From: Streptococcus infantis
Lineage (GTDB): Bacteria; Bacillota; Bacilli; Lactobacillales; Streptococcaceae
DNA length: 64,000 bases
Direction: 5' to 3'
NCBI RefSeq assembly: GCF_018499575.1
Contig: NZ_JAHDAP010000002.1
Location: 186,001 to 250,000 of the forward strand
Shown here: in pieces, positions 1 through 8,201 of the stretch
Layout: each line of letters begins with the position of its first letter
How positions within the stretch are numbered: the stretch's first letter is position 1
The notes under the pieces: model-generated
What the model was told of the DNA's origin: nothing
What the model saw: only the letters and a program-made list of their open reading frames with translations
Databases searched by the model: none
Translations under genes and position numbers: made by a program

Positions 1-369
1 GATGTTAGGGCTAGACATGTCGATAACAACATTTTCTTGCTTGCCAATCTCTTGGTCAGCATAGTGCTCTTTTTCAGTGATAACATCCTGTAATACTTGT
101 GCAGAAATAGCTGATTTATCAAAGAAGAAGTTGACGTAAGGACCTGTCGCTACCACCTTTTCAAAGGCTTGGCTATTAATCTTTTCAGCGATATCTGCTG
201 CAATCATTTGAGGAGCTTTACGTTCAACCTTTGCCAATGAAAAGGCAGGGAAGGCGATATCTCCCATATCTGAGTTTTTAGGTGTTTCTAGTAAATTTAA
301 AATAGCCTCTTGGTCCAGGCTACCAATGACGCTAGCCAACTCGCTAGCAATCAATTCTTTTGTATTCAT
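1..369 (-). CDS. argS: Arginyl-tRNA synthetase, N-terminal part (cut by window edge)
   Basis: Charges tRNA-Arg with arginine in the cytoplasm. Reading the minus strand from the ATG at 367-369 gives 123 codons starting [16 protein letters not shown] and running off the window. The N-terminal additional domain is followed by the stretch ending VIDMSSPN, which resembles the entry to the class I catalytic core of ArgRS. An AAAGGAG ribosome site lies just before the start. It is divergent from argR, an arrangement I recall from other streptococci. Only the first fifth or so of the protein is present. Confidence 0.9.
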   Translation of the reverse strand, partial: MNTKELIASELASVIGSLDQEAILNLLETPKNSDMGDIAFPAFSLAKVERKAPQMIAADIAEKINSQAFEKVVATGPYVNFFFDKSAISAQVLQDVITEKEHYADQEIGKQENVVIDMSSPNI

Positions 370-442
370 TTAGGGCTCCTTTAGGGCTTTTCTACTATTT
401 TATCACAATTTACTACATTTTTTTTGAAAGAAGAGATATTTT

Positions 443-470
443 TTGAAATATCCAGTTTTTTTGATATAAT
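443..470 (+). promoter_or_regulatory. argR promoter
   Basis: TTGAAA (443-448), 16-bp spacer, TATAAT (465-470), about 50 bp before the argR start. The AT-rich stretch between the -10 box and the start could hold an ArgR box, but I see no clear match. Confidence 0.6.
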
Positions 471-522
471 ATTCTTACTAAAAAAATGTAAAATGTTATA
501 AATATGCACTTGAAAGGATCTT

Positions 523-969
523 ATGAGAAAAAGAGAACGTCATCAGCTCATCAAGCGAATGATTACAGAAGAAAAATTAGGAACTCAAAAGGAAATTCAA
601 GATCGATTGGAAGCCTGTGATGTCTTTGTGACACAAACGACATTATCCCGTGATTTGCGAGAGCTTGGCTTAACCAAAGTTAAGAAAAACGATGTTGTCT
701 ACTATGTACTAGCAAATGAGACAGAGAAGATTGATTTGGTCGAATTCCTTTCACACCACTTAGAGGGTGTTGCAAGAGCCGAATTCACCTTGGTCCTCCA
801 CACGAAACTTGGAGAAGCATCTGTTTTAGCCAATGTAGTCGATTCAAATAAAGATGGGTGGATCTTAGGTACAGTTGCAGGAGCCAATACCCTTTTGGTT
901 ATCTGTAAAGATCAGCATGCTGCTAAAGTCATGGAAGAACGCTTGCTTGAGCTAATGGGAAATAGATAA
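523..969 (+). CDS. argR: Arginine repressor ArgR family regulator
   Basis: DNA-binding regulator of arginine metabolism. The 148-aa length is typical. The N-terminal winged helix-turn-helix (about residues 1-70) contains TLSRDLRELGL, the family's recognition-helix signature. The C-terminal oligomerisation and arginine-binding domain ends with GTVAGANTLLVIC, close to the usual GT(I/V)AGDDT motif. It has N in place of the first D, which may weaken or change arginine binding. The start follows GAAAGGATCTT. It lies between divergent argS and mutS. Streptococci often carry several ArgR paralogues; this one is of the kind linked to argS and mutS. Confidence 0.92.
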   Translation: MRKRERHQLIKRMITEEKLGTQKEIQDRLEACDVFVTQTTLSRDLRELGLTKVKKNDVVYYVLANETEKIDLVEFLSHHLEGVARAEFTLVLHTKLGEASVLANVVDSNKDGWILGTVAGANTLLVICKDQHAAKVMEERLLELMGNR

Positions 970-970
970 G

Positions 971-1000
971 GTCTTGAGAGCTTCTCTCAGGACTGTTTTT
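971..1000 (+). terminator. Hairpin/terminator between argR and mutS
   Basis: GTCTTGAGAG (971-980) pairs with CTCTCAGGAC (984-993) and is followed by TGTTTTT. It would end or attenuate argR transcripts before the mutS ribosome site (AAGGAGAG). Confidence 0.6.
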
Positions 1001-1015
1001 ACAAGGAGAGAGTAA

Positions 1016-3547
1016 ATGACTACTGAAAAATTATCACCTGGTATGCAACAGTATGTGGATATCAAAAAACAATATCCAGATGCTTTTTTGCTTTTTCGCA
1101 TGGGTGATTTTTATGAGTTGTTTTATGAAGATGCCGTCAATGCTGCACAGATACTAGAAATCTCACTGACCAGTCGCAATAAAAATGCTGAAAATCCTAT
1201 TCCTATGGCAGGTGTACCCTATCACTCTGCCCAACAGTACATCGATGTCCTAGTTGAGCGTGGCTACAAGGTTGCCATCGCTGAACAGATGGAAGATCCC
1301 AAACAAGCTGTGGGTGTCGTTAAACGTGAAGTCGTTCAGGTTATTACACCAGGGACAGTCGTTGATAGTAGCAAGCCGGATAGTCAAAACAACTTTTTAG
1401 TAGCCATTGATCGTGATGGTTCCCAATATGGCTTAGCTTATATGGACCTGGTAACAGGTGATTTTTATGTAACGGGACTGTCAGACTTTTCTCTAGTCTG
1501 TGGTGAAATCCGCAATCTCAAAGCGAGAGAAGTAGTGGTTGGCTACGACCTATCTGAATCGGAAGAACAGATTCTCGGTCGTCAAATGAATCTCGTACTT
1601 TCCTATGAACAAGAAATCTATGAAGATCTACATCTGTTAGATTCAGAATTGGCATCTGTGGAAGGAGCAGCTAGTGGTAAACTTCTCCAGTATGTTCATC
1701 GGACACAGATGCGAGAATTGAACCACTTGAAGCCTGTTATCCGTTATGAAATCAAAGATTTCTTGCAGATGGATTTTGCGACCAAGGCCAGTCTTGATTT
1801 GGTTGAAAATGCTCGTTCAGGCAAGAAACAAGGCAGTCTTTTTTGGTTGCTAGACGAGACTAAGACCGCAATGGGTATGCGTCTTCTGCGTTCTTGGATT
1901 CAACGTCCTTTGATTGACAAGGAACGTATCCTTGAACGTCAGGAGGTTGTGCAAGTCTTTTTGGATTATTTCTTTGAGCGCAGTGATTTAACGGAAAGCC
2001 TCAAGGGAGTCTACGATATCGAACGTCTGGCTAGTCGTGTATCTTTTGGGAAAAGCAATCCTAAAGACCTCTTGCAACTAGCGACTACCTTGGGAAGTGT
2101 TCCAAGGATTCGCGCCATTTTAGAAGGAATGGAGCAACCAGCTCTAGCTTATCTGATTGAACAACTGGATGCTATTCCTGAGTTGGAAAGTTTGATTAGT
2201 GCAGCTATTGCTCCTGAGGCTCCTCACGTGATTACCGAAGGTGGTATTATTCGAACGGGCTTTGATGAGACCTTGGATAAATACCGTCGTGTTCTCAGAG
2301 AAGGGACTAGTTGGATTGCTGAGATTGAGGCAAAGGAAAGAGAAAACTCTGGCATCAATACTCTCAAGATTGACTACAATAAAAAAGACGGCTATTATTT
2401 CCATGTGACCAACTCGCAGTTAGGCAACGTACCAGCCCACTTTTTCCGCAAGGCTACGCTGAAAAACTCTGAGCGATTTGGGACAGAGGAGTTAGCGCGT
2501 ATCGAAGGTGAAATGCTAGAGGCGCGTGAGAAATCAGCAAACCTAGAGTACGAAATCTTTATGCGTATTCGTGAGGAGGTTGGTAAGTATATCCAACGCC
2601 TACAGGCTCTGGCTCAAGGAATCGCTACTGTCGATGTCTTGCAAGGCTTGGCAGTAGTTGCAGAAAAACAACACCTGATTCGCCCAGAGTTTGGGCAAGA
2701 CTCTAGCATAGATATCCAAAAAGGTCGTCATGCCGTCGTTGAAAAGGTCATGGGAGCCCAAACCTATATTCCTAATAGTATCCAGATGGATGAAGACACC
2801 AGCATCCAACTGATCACAGGACCTAATATGAGCGGGAAGTCAACCTACATGCGTCAACTAGCCATTACAGCGGTCATGGCACAGATGGGGTCTTATGTTC
2901 CGGCAGAAAGTGCCCGCTTGCCAATCTTTGATGCAATTTTTACCCGTATCGGTGCAGCGGATGATTTGGTTTCAGGCCAATCTACCTTTATGGTAGAGAT
3001 GATGGAAGCTAATAATGCCATTAGTCATGCTACCAAGGACTCTCTCATTCTCTTTGATGAGCTAGGCCGTGGAACCGCAACTTATGATGGGATGGCTTTA
3101 GCCCAGTCTATCATCGAGTACATCCATGAACATATCGGTGCCAAGACTCTTTTTGCGACGCACTACCATGAATTAACCAGTCTGGAAGCTAGTTTGGAAC
3201 ATCTGGTAAACGTTCACGTGGCTACGCTTGAGCAGAATGGTCAAGTTACTTTCCTTCATAAGATTGAACCAGGTCCAGCAGACAAATCGTATGGTATTCA
3301 CGTTGCCAAGATTGCAGGTTTGCCAGCAGACTTACTAGCAAGGGCAGATGCGATTTTAACTCAATTAGAAAGCCAGGGTCAGGAAAACCCAATTCCTACC
3401 AAACAAAATACTGTCAATGAACAAATGTCACTCTTTGATGAAAAAGAAGAAAATCCAGTCCTGACAGAACTTGCGAATGTAGATGTGTACAATATGACAC
3501 CTATGCAAGCCATGAATCTCTTGTCAGAGCTGAAGCAAAAATTATAA
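1016..3547 (+). CDS. mutS: DNA mismatch repair protein MutS (HexA)
   Basis: Recognises mismatches and starts methyl-independent mismatch repair; in streptococci this is HexA, which also limits recombination during transformation. The protein has 843 aa, the usual length. The mismatch-reading F-x-E motif is at F32-Y-E34. The Walker A loop GPNMSGKST is at 602-610, followed by a LFDELGRGT Walker B/signature region and a FATHYHELT switch. The C-terminus ends with a short conserved tail after a linker. It starts 46 bp after argR with a good AAGGAGAG site. A terminator-like hairpin in the gap suggests partly separate expression. Confidence 0.98.
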   Translation: MTTEKLSPGMQQYVDIKKQYPDAFLLFRMGDFYELFYEDAVNAAQILEISLTSRNKNAENPIPMAGVPYHSAQQYIDVLVERGYKVAIAEQMEDPKQAVGVVKREVVQVITPGTVVDSSKPDSQNNFLVAIDRDGSQYGLAYMDLVTGDFYVTGLSDFSLVCGEIRNLKAREVVVGYDLSESEEQILGRQMNLVLSYEQEIYEDLHLLDSELASVEGAASGKLLQYVHRTQMRELNHLKPVIRYEIKDFLQMDFATKASLDLVENARSGKKQGSLFWLLDETKTAMGMRLLRSWIQRPLIDKERILERQEVVQVFLDYFFERSDLTESLKGVYDIERLASRVSFGKSNPKDLLQLATTLGSVPRIRAILEGMEQPALAYLIEQLDAIPELESLISAAIAPEAPHVITEGGIIRTGFDETLDKYRRVLREGTSWIAEIEAKERENSGINTLKIDYNKKDGYYFHVTNSQLGNVPAHFFRKATLKNSERFGTEELARIEGEMLEAREKSANLEYEIFMRIREEVGKYIQRLQALAQGIATVDVLQGLAVVAEKQHLIRPEFGQDSSIDIQKGRHAVVEKVMGAQTYIPNSIQMDEDTSIQLITGPNMSGKSTYMRQLAITAVMAQMGSYVPAESARLPIFDAIFTRIGAADDLVSGQSTFMVEMMEANNAISHATKDSLILFDELGRGTATYDGMALAQSIIEYIHEHIGAKTLFATHYHELTSLEASLEHLVNVHVATLEQNGQVTFLHKIEPGPADKSYGIHVAKIAGLPADLLARADAILTQLESQGQENPIPTKQNTVNEQMSLFDEKEENPVLTELANVDVYNMTPMQAMNLLSELKQKL

Positions 3548-3551
3548 GCAA

Positions 3552-3579
3552 AAACCCACTCCGTTTTGTGAGTGGGTTT
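3552..3579. terminator. Bidirectional terminator after mutS
   Basis: AAACCCACTC and GAGTGGGTTT form a 10-bp stem with flanking A and T runs. It lies between convergent mutS and the DUF3021 gene. Confidence 0.8.
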
Positions 3580-3587
3580 CTTGTATA

Positions 3588-4046
3588 TTAGTGTTTTTGA
3601 GACAATAGTTGATTGATGTGTGCAACCTTTTTGGATTCTCTCTTGTAGAGAATAACCCAGATGATGAGGTAGACGATTGCAAACTCTGGGATGAGTTGAA
3701 GGATGAAAGTCCAGTGAAGCGGGAACCATCCTGCTAGGATTGCTAAAGGTACAAAACCTAGCAACATAAGGAAGAAGTGAGTGACAGTCGCACGAAGAAG
3801 GCTCCAATCTTGAGCGAATAGACGGCCGCCAAAACTAAAGAGGACTCCAATCGCTGCCCAGATAAGCAGACAGTAAAGTAAGACGAGTGATCCATGCACC
3901 TGATGTTGGGTCATGAATTGACCAATCAAAGAGTTGGGGCTGAGAGGTGCGTAGTTACTTGGTGAGTGGATAAAAGAAAAGATAATAGATAGGATGAGGC
4001 CGATGAGGATACCAGTTGTGGCATCGTGAAATACTTGTTTTTTCAT
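3588..4046 (-). CDS. DUF3021 family membrane protein, partner of the LytTR regulator
   Basis: A 152-aa protein with four predicted hydrophobic segments (about residues 10-28, 52-73, 88-107, 112-132) and short polar ends, matching the DUF3021 family layout. Its start overlaps the stop of the LytTR gene by 4 bp (ATGA), so the two are translationally coupled. In streptococcal LytTR regulatory systems such as HdrRM and BrsRM, the small membrane partner holds the regulator inactive. By analogy I infer an anti-regulator role here, but DUF3021 is not the same family and its signal is unknown. Confidence 0.75.
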   Translation of the reverse strand: MKKQVFHDATTGILIGLILSIIFSFIHSPSNYAPLSPNSLIGQFMTQHQVHGSLVLLYCLLIWAAIGVLFSFGGRLFAQDWSLLRATVTHFFLMLLGFVPLAILAGWFPLHWTFILQLIPEFAIVYLIIWVILYKRESKKVAHINQLLSQKH

Positions 4047-4483
4047 AGTTCTAATTTCTCCTTAATAGCTTTGAGGTAACGGCGAGATGAGTAGGTAAAA
4101 CTTTCGTTTTTAAGATAAATTTCAATCAAGCCGTTAGAGGTTAGTTTAAGATGACTGATAGCATCTATGTTGACAATTTCAGATTGGGAAATTTGGATAA
4201 AGGAAGCAGGTAAGATTTCAACTGCTTGGTAGAGACGAATGTCGAGAGCATAGATTCGACTGTCCGTTTCAGCCAGCACTTTACGGTTTTCAATGTAAAT
4301 CCGTTGAATCTTTTGAATTTCGATAAGAAAAACCTGATCTTGAAATTTTCCTTTAAGAGTTTCTTTTTGATCCAGCGATTGAACAAAGTCTTGAACTTTT
4401 TGAACTCTAGGGGACAAAGTTGGTGCTTCTATGATGATTTGCTCTTCTGCATATTGCTGATCAATGTCGAGTTTGACTTTCAT
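4043..4483 (-). CDS. LytTR-type DNA-binding regulator
   Basis: A 146-aa protein without a receiver domain. The C-terminal LytTR domain (about residues 45-146) shows the family pattern: IQRIYIENRKVLAET, then IQISQSEIVNI and a final YSSRRYLKAIKEKL. The start at 4483 is chosen over an in-frame upstream ATG (4543) because AAAGGAGAAATT directly precedes it. It forms a coupled pair with the DUF3021 membrane protein. A promoter and a direct repeat with 21-bp period lie upstream, which suggests autoregulation. Targets outside this locus cannot be seen. Confidence 0.85.
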   Translation of the reverse strand: MKVKLDIDQQYAEEQIIIEAPTLSPRVQKVQDFVQSLDQKETLKGKFQDQVFLIEIQKIQRIYIENRKVLAETDSRIYALDIRLYQAVEILPASFIQISQSEIVNIDAISHLKLTSNGLIEIYLKNESFTYSSRRYLKAIKEKLEL

Positions 4484-4526
4484 AATTTCTCCTTTATCTA
4501 GTTGTAATAGAGATCTCTTATTTACA

Positions 4527-4554
4527 AGTCTATTAAACACCATTTTTTTGACAA
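4527..4554 (-). promoter_or_regulatory. Promoter of LytTR/DUF3021 pair
   Basis: On the minus strand TTGTCA (4554-4549), 16-bp spacer, TAGACT (4532-4527). The -10 box is imperfect, as often seen at activated promoters. Confidence 0.45.
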
Positions 4555-4568
4555 TTACAAGAAGCTTT

Positions 4569-4599
4569 GTCTATGTGGTCGGTTGAAGAGTCTATCTGG
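4569..4599. repeat. Direct repeat with 21-bp period, candidate LytTR binding site
   Basis: GTCTATGTGG (4569-4578) and GTCTATCTGG (4590-4599) are near-identical and exactly 21 bp apart. They begin about 14 bp upstream of the putative -35 box of the LytTR gene. LytTR regulators such as ComE bind direct repeats on one DNA face at this spacing. Confidence 0.5.
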
Positions 4600-4659
4600 C
4601 AGGCGAGCGTTTTCAAAGAGATTTTAGAGTAAAGAAGTCAAAAAATAAGAAGAAATATA

Positions 4660-4689
4660 TTGACAAAAATAGAAAAAACGTGGTACAAT
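4660..4689 (+). promoter_or_regulatory. rpsL-rpsG promoter
   Basis: TTGACA (4660-4665), 18-bp spacer, TACAAT (4684-4689). It is a strong match for a ribosomal protein operon. Confidence 0.8.
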
Positions 4690-4825
4690 GTTAGACGGTA
4701 CTTTTTACTTTTGGTCTCTCAAGAGTGTACAGGGACGTGCTGACAAATGTTGCAAAAGTACACACAGATGATAGCTGTCACCAAGTGTATCATCACCAAA
4801 AATAAAAAAACACAGGAGAATGTAG
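4690..4825 (+). other. Long rpsL leader
   Basis: About 130 nt of untranslated leader. It contains an inverted repeat GATGATA (4767-4773)/TATCATC (4788-4794) and ends in an ACAGGAG ribosome site. Possible role in regulation by a ribosomal protein, but I see no known motif. Confidence 0.4.
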
Positions 4826-5239
4826 ATGCCTACAATTAACCAATTGGTTCGCAAACCGCGTAAATCAAAAGTAGAAAAATCTAAATCACCAGCTTTGAAC
4901 GTTGGTTACAACAGTCATAAAAAAGTTCAAACAAACGTTTCTTCACCACAAAAACGTGGTGTAGCAACTCGTGTTGGAACTATGACACCTAAAAAACCTA
5001 ACTCTGCCCTTCGTAAATTTGCTCGTGTACGTTTGAGCAACCTTATCGAAGTTACTGCCTACATCCCAGGTATCGGACACAACTTGCAAGAGCACAGCGT
5101 GGTGCTTCTTCGTGGTGGACGTGTAAAAGACCTTCCAGGGGTACGTTACCATATCGTCCGTGGTGCACTTGATACTGCTGGTGTTAACGATCGTAAACAA
5201 GGCCGTTCTAAATACGGTACTAAACGTCCAAAAGCATAA
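4826..5239 (+). CDS. rpsL: 30S ribosomal protein S12
   Basis: Decoding-centre protein of the small ribosomal subunit. It has 137 aa, the usual streptococcal length. The conserved [11 protein letters not shown] loop (residues 54-64) and [13 protein letters not shown] loop are intact. The lysines whose substitution gives streptomycin resistance in other bacteria (K56 and the K of RVKDLPG) are present as wild type. It is the first gene of the rpsL-rpsG unit; rpsG follows after 19 bp. fusA, which in many bacteria is in the same operon, is separated by a 277-bp structured gap. Confidence 0.99.
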   Translation: MPTINQLVRKPRKSKVEKSKSPALNVGYNSHKKVQTNVSSPQKRGVATRVGTMTPKKPNSALRKFARVRLSNLIEVTAYIPGIGHNLQEHSVVLLRGGRVKDLPGVRYHIVRGALDTAGVNDRKQGRSKYGTKRPKA

Positions 5240-5258
5240 GGAAAGGGGATAAAGAGAA

Positions 5259-5729
5259 ATGAGTCGTAAAAATAGAGCTCCAAAGCGTGACGTATTGCCA
5301 GATCCGCTTTACAATTCACAACTAGTTACTCGTCTTATCAACCGCGTTATGCTTGATGGTAAACGTGGTACAGCTGCTTCAATCGTTTACGGTGCTTTTG
5401 AGCAAATCAAAGAAGCTACTGGTAACGATGCACTTGAAGTATTTGAAACAGCAATGGAAAACATCATGCCTGTACTTGAAGTACGTGCACGTCGTGTTGG
5501 TGGATCTAACTACCAAGTCCCAGTTGAAGTTCGTCCAGAACGTCGTACAACACTTGGACTTCGTTGGTTGGTAACAATCGCTCGCCTTCGTGGTGAACAC
5601 ACAATGCAAGACCGTCTTGCAAAAGAAATCTTGGATGCTGCTAACAACACTGGTGCAGCAGTTAAGAAACGTGAAGACACTCACCGTATGGCTGAAGCTA
5701 ACCGTGCCTTCGCACACTTCCGTTGGTAA
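5259..5729 (+). CDS. rpsG: 30S ribosomal protein S7
   Basis: Primary 16S rRNA-binding protein that starts assembly of the 30S head. The length of 156 aa is standard. Characteristic stretches include [16 protein letters not shown] at the N-terminus, [12 protein letters not shown], and the C-terminal [19 protein letters not shown]. The start is preceded by AAGGGGATAAAG. It is co-transcribed with rpsL. No clear terminator follows; the next 200 bp hold several inverted repeats. Confidence 0.99.
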
Positions 5730-5742
5730 AATCATGATGCTA

Positions 5743-5897
5743 GGAACGGTAAGGATGCACAGTGAAAATAGGAAACTGACGCAGTATTCGATGAATACAA
5801 GGAAGTTTATCTTTTTCACCCAGCATCCCGTTCCAGCTCAAATCAGCTAAAACAAATAGTATTAGCTGCAATTCAACTTCCCATCTCACAAGTTGAA
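5743..5897. repeat. Cluster of inverted repeats between rpsG and fusA
   Basis: Three sets of arms: GGAACGG/GGATGC (5743-5758) against GCATCC/CCGTTCC (5823-5834); CAGCTAA (5844-5850)/TTAGCTG (5862-5868); TTCAACTT (5872-5879)/AAGTTGAA (5890-5897). It could be a degenerate intergenic repeat element or a structured RNA. It does not match BOX, and I could not assign another known repeat. Confidence 0.5.
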
Positions 5898-5961
5898 ACC
5901 AACTAAACAAGATAAACATTGAGAACGGGTGGGTCCTGCCTATCCGTTTTTATTGAAATCG

Positions 5962-5970
5962 TGTTATAAT
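5962..5970 (+). promoter_or_regulatory. fusA extended -10 promoter
   Basis: TGTTATAAT (TG at 5962-5963, TATAAT at 5965-5970) without a convincing -35 box. The fusA ribosome site AGGAG follows at about 5991. Confidence 0.55.
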
Positions 5971-6006
5971 AGAATAGAAATAAAAAATATAGGAGAAACA
6001 AACCTC

Positions 6007-8088
6007 ATGGCACGCGAATTTTCACTTGAAAAAACTCGTAATATCGGTATCATGGCTCACGTCGATGCTGGTAAAACAACTACAACTGAGCGTATCCTTT
6101 ACTACACTGGTAAAATCCACAAAATCGGTGAAACTCACGAAGGTGCGTCACAAATGGACTGGATGGAGCAAGAGCAAGAACGTGGTATCACTATCACATC
6201 TGCTGCGACAACAGCTCAATGGAACAACCACCGCGTAAACATCATCGACACACCAGGACACGTGGACTTCACAATCGAAGTACAACGTTCTCTTCGTGTA
6301 TTGGACGGTGCGGTTACAGTTCTTGACTCACAATCAGGTGTTGAGCCTCAAACTGAAACAGTTTGGCGTCAAGCAACTGAGTACGGAGTTCCACGTATCG
6401 TATTTGCCAACAAAATGGATAAAATCGGTGCTGACTTCCTTTACTCAGTAAGCACACTTCACGATCGTCTTCAAGCAAATGCTCACCCAATTCAATTGCC
6501 AATCGGTGCTGAAGATGACTTCCGCGGAATCATTGACTTGATCAAGATGAAAGCTGAAATCTATACTAACGACCTTGGTACAGATATCCTTGAAGAAGAT
6601 ATTCCAGCTGAATACCTTGAACAAGCTCAAGAATACCGTGAAAAATTGGTTGAAGCAGTTGCTGAAACTGACGAAGAATTGATGATGAAATACCTCGAAG
6701 GTGAAGAAATCACTAACGAGGAATTGAAAGCTGGTATCCGTAAAGCGACTATCAACGTTGAATTCTACCCAGTACTTTGTGGTTCTGCCTTCAAGAACAA
6801 GGGTGTTCAATTGATGCTTGATGCGGTTATCGACTACCTTCCAAGCCCACTTGATATTCCAGCTATCAAGGGTATCAACCCAGATACAGATGAAGAAGAA
6901 ACTCGTCCTGCATCTGATGAAGAGCCATTTGCAGCTCTTGCCTTCAAGATCATGACTGACCCATTCGTAGGTCGTTTGACATTCTTCCGTGTTTACTCAG
7001 GTGTTCTTCAATCAGGTTCATATGTATTGAACACTTCTAAAGGTAAACGTGAACGTATCGGACGTATCCTTCAAATGCACGCTAACAGCCGTCAAGAAAT
7101 CGACACTGTTTACTCAGGTGATATCGCTGCAGCCGTTGGTTTGAAAGATACTACAACTGGTGACTCATTGACAGATGAAAAAGCTAAAATCATCCTTGAG
7201 TCAATCAACGTTCCAGAACCAGTTATCCAATTGATGGTTGAGCCAAAATCTAAAGCTGACCAAGACAAGATGGGTATCGCCCTTCAAAAATTGGCTGAAG
7301 AAGATCCAACATTCCGCGTTGAAACTAACGTTGAAACTGGTGAAACAGTTATCTCTGGTATGGGTGAACTTCACCTTGACGTCCTTGTTGACCGTATGCG
7401 TCGTGAGTTCAAAGTTGAAGCGAACGTAGGTGCTCCTCAAGTATCTTACCGTGAAACATTCCGCGCTCCTACTCAAGCACGTGGATTCTTCAAACGTCAG
7501 TCTGGTGGTAAAGGTCAATTCGGTGATGTATGGATTGAATTTACTCCAAACGAAGAAGGAAAAGGATTCGAATTCGAAAACGCAATCGTCGGTGGTGTGG
7601 TTCCTCGTGAATTTATCCCAGCGGTTGAAAAAGGTTTGGTAGAATCTATGGCTAACGGTGTTCTTGCTGGTTACCCAATGGTTGACGTGAAAGCTAAGCT
7701 TTACGATGGTTCATACCACGATGTCGACTCATCTGAAACTGCCTTCAAGATCGCTGCATCTCTTGCCCTTAAAGAAGCTGCTAAGACTGCACAACCAGCT
7801 ATCCTTGAGCCAATGATGCTTGTAACAATCACTGTTCCAGAAGAAAACCTTGGTGATGTTATGGGTCACGTAACTGCTCGTCGTGGACGTGTAGATGGTA
7901 TGGAAGCTCACGGTAACAGCCAAATCGTTCGTGCTTACGTTCCACTTGCTGAAATGTTCGGTTACGCAACTGTTCTTCGTTCAGCATCACAAGGACGTGG
8001 TACATTCATGATGGTATTTGACCACTACGAAGATGTACCTAAGTCAGTACAAGAAGAAATCATTAAGAAAAACAAAGGTGAAGAATAA
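6007..8088 (+). CDS. fusA: Translation elongation factor G
   Basis: GTPase that drives ribosome translocation. The start at 6007 ([14 protein letters not shown]) gives the normal 693 aa. An earlier in-frame codon (5929) lies upstream of the promoter's -10 box and is rejected. GTP-binding motifs are [10 protein letters not shown] (from residue 17), DTPGHVDF and NKMDK. Domain IV and V signatures follow ([25 protein letters not shown]). Codon use is strongly biased, as expected for a highly expressed gene. It has its own promoter after rpsG, and a terminator follows at 8103-8130. Confidence 0.99.
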   Translation: MAREFSLEKTRNIGIMAHVDAGKTTTTERILYYTGKIHKIGETHEGASQMDWMEQEQERGITITSAATTAQWNNHRVNIIDTPGHVDFTIEVQRSLRVLDGAVTVLDSQSGVEPQTETVWRQATEYGVPRIVFANKMDKIGADFLYSVSTLHDRLQANAHPIQLPIGAEDDFRGIIDLIKMKAEIYTNDLGTDILEEDIPAEYLEQAQEYREKLVEAVAETDEELMMKYLEGEEITNEELKAGIRKATINVEFYPVLCGSAFKNKGVQLMLDAVIDYLPSPLDIPAIKGINPDTDEEETRPASDEEPFAALAFKIMTDPFVGRLTFFRVYSGVLQSGSYVLNTSKGKRERIGRILQMHANSRQEIDTVYSGDIAAAVGLKDTTTGDSLTDEKAKIILESINVPEPVIQLMVEPKSKADQDKMGIALQKLAEEDPTFRVETNVETGETVISGMGELHLDVLVDRMRREFKVEANVGAPQVSYRETFRAPTQARGFFKRQSGGKGQFGDVWIEFTPNEEGKGFEFENAIVGGVVPREFIPAVEKGLVESMANGVLAGYPMVDVKAKLYDGSYHDVDSSETAFKIAASLALKEAAKTAQPAILEPMMLVTITVPEENLGDVMGHVTARRGRVDGMEAHGNSQIVRAYVPLAEMFGYATVLRSASQGRGTFMMVFDHYEDVPKSVQEEIIKKNKGEE

Positions 8089-8102
8089 TTCACCGTCACT
8101 CT

Positions 8103-8130
8103 AAAAGAAGTCACTTTGTGGCTTCTTTTT
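8103..8130 (+). terminator. fusA terminator
   Basis: AAAAGAAG-CAC and GTG-CTTCTTTT form a stem that ends in a T run. Confidence 0.8.
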
Positions 8131-8201
8131 CTATTTGGTAGAAATAGCTAAAATTGCCTCAAATATGGTAAAATAGAAGGAGTATATTGTGAGGAAAATG
8201 G

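Noticed and set aside
465-522. ArgR box upstream of argR
   Set aside because: The AT-rich sequence has some likeness to an ARG box but no convincing symmetric match.
3379-3807. 142-aa minus-strand frame across the mutS/DUF3021 junction
   Set aside because: It overlaps mutS and the DUF3021 gene and spans the terminator; it is a shadow frame.
5379-5819. 146-aa minus-strand frame over rpsG
   Set aside because: Antisense to a ribosomal protein gene with strongly biased codons; no start signals.
5929-6006. Upstream extension of fusA
   Set aside because: It contains the -10 box and ribosome site of fusA; EF-G homology begins at 6007.
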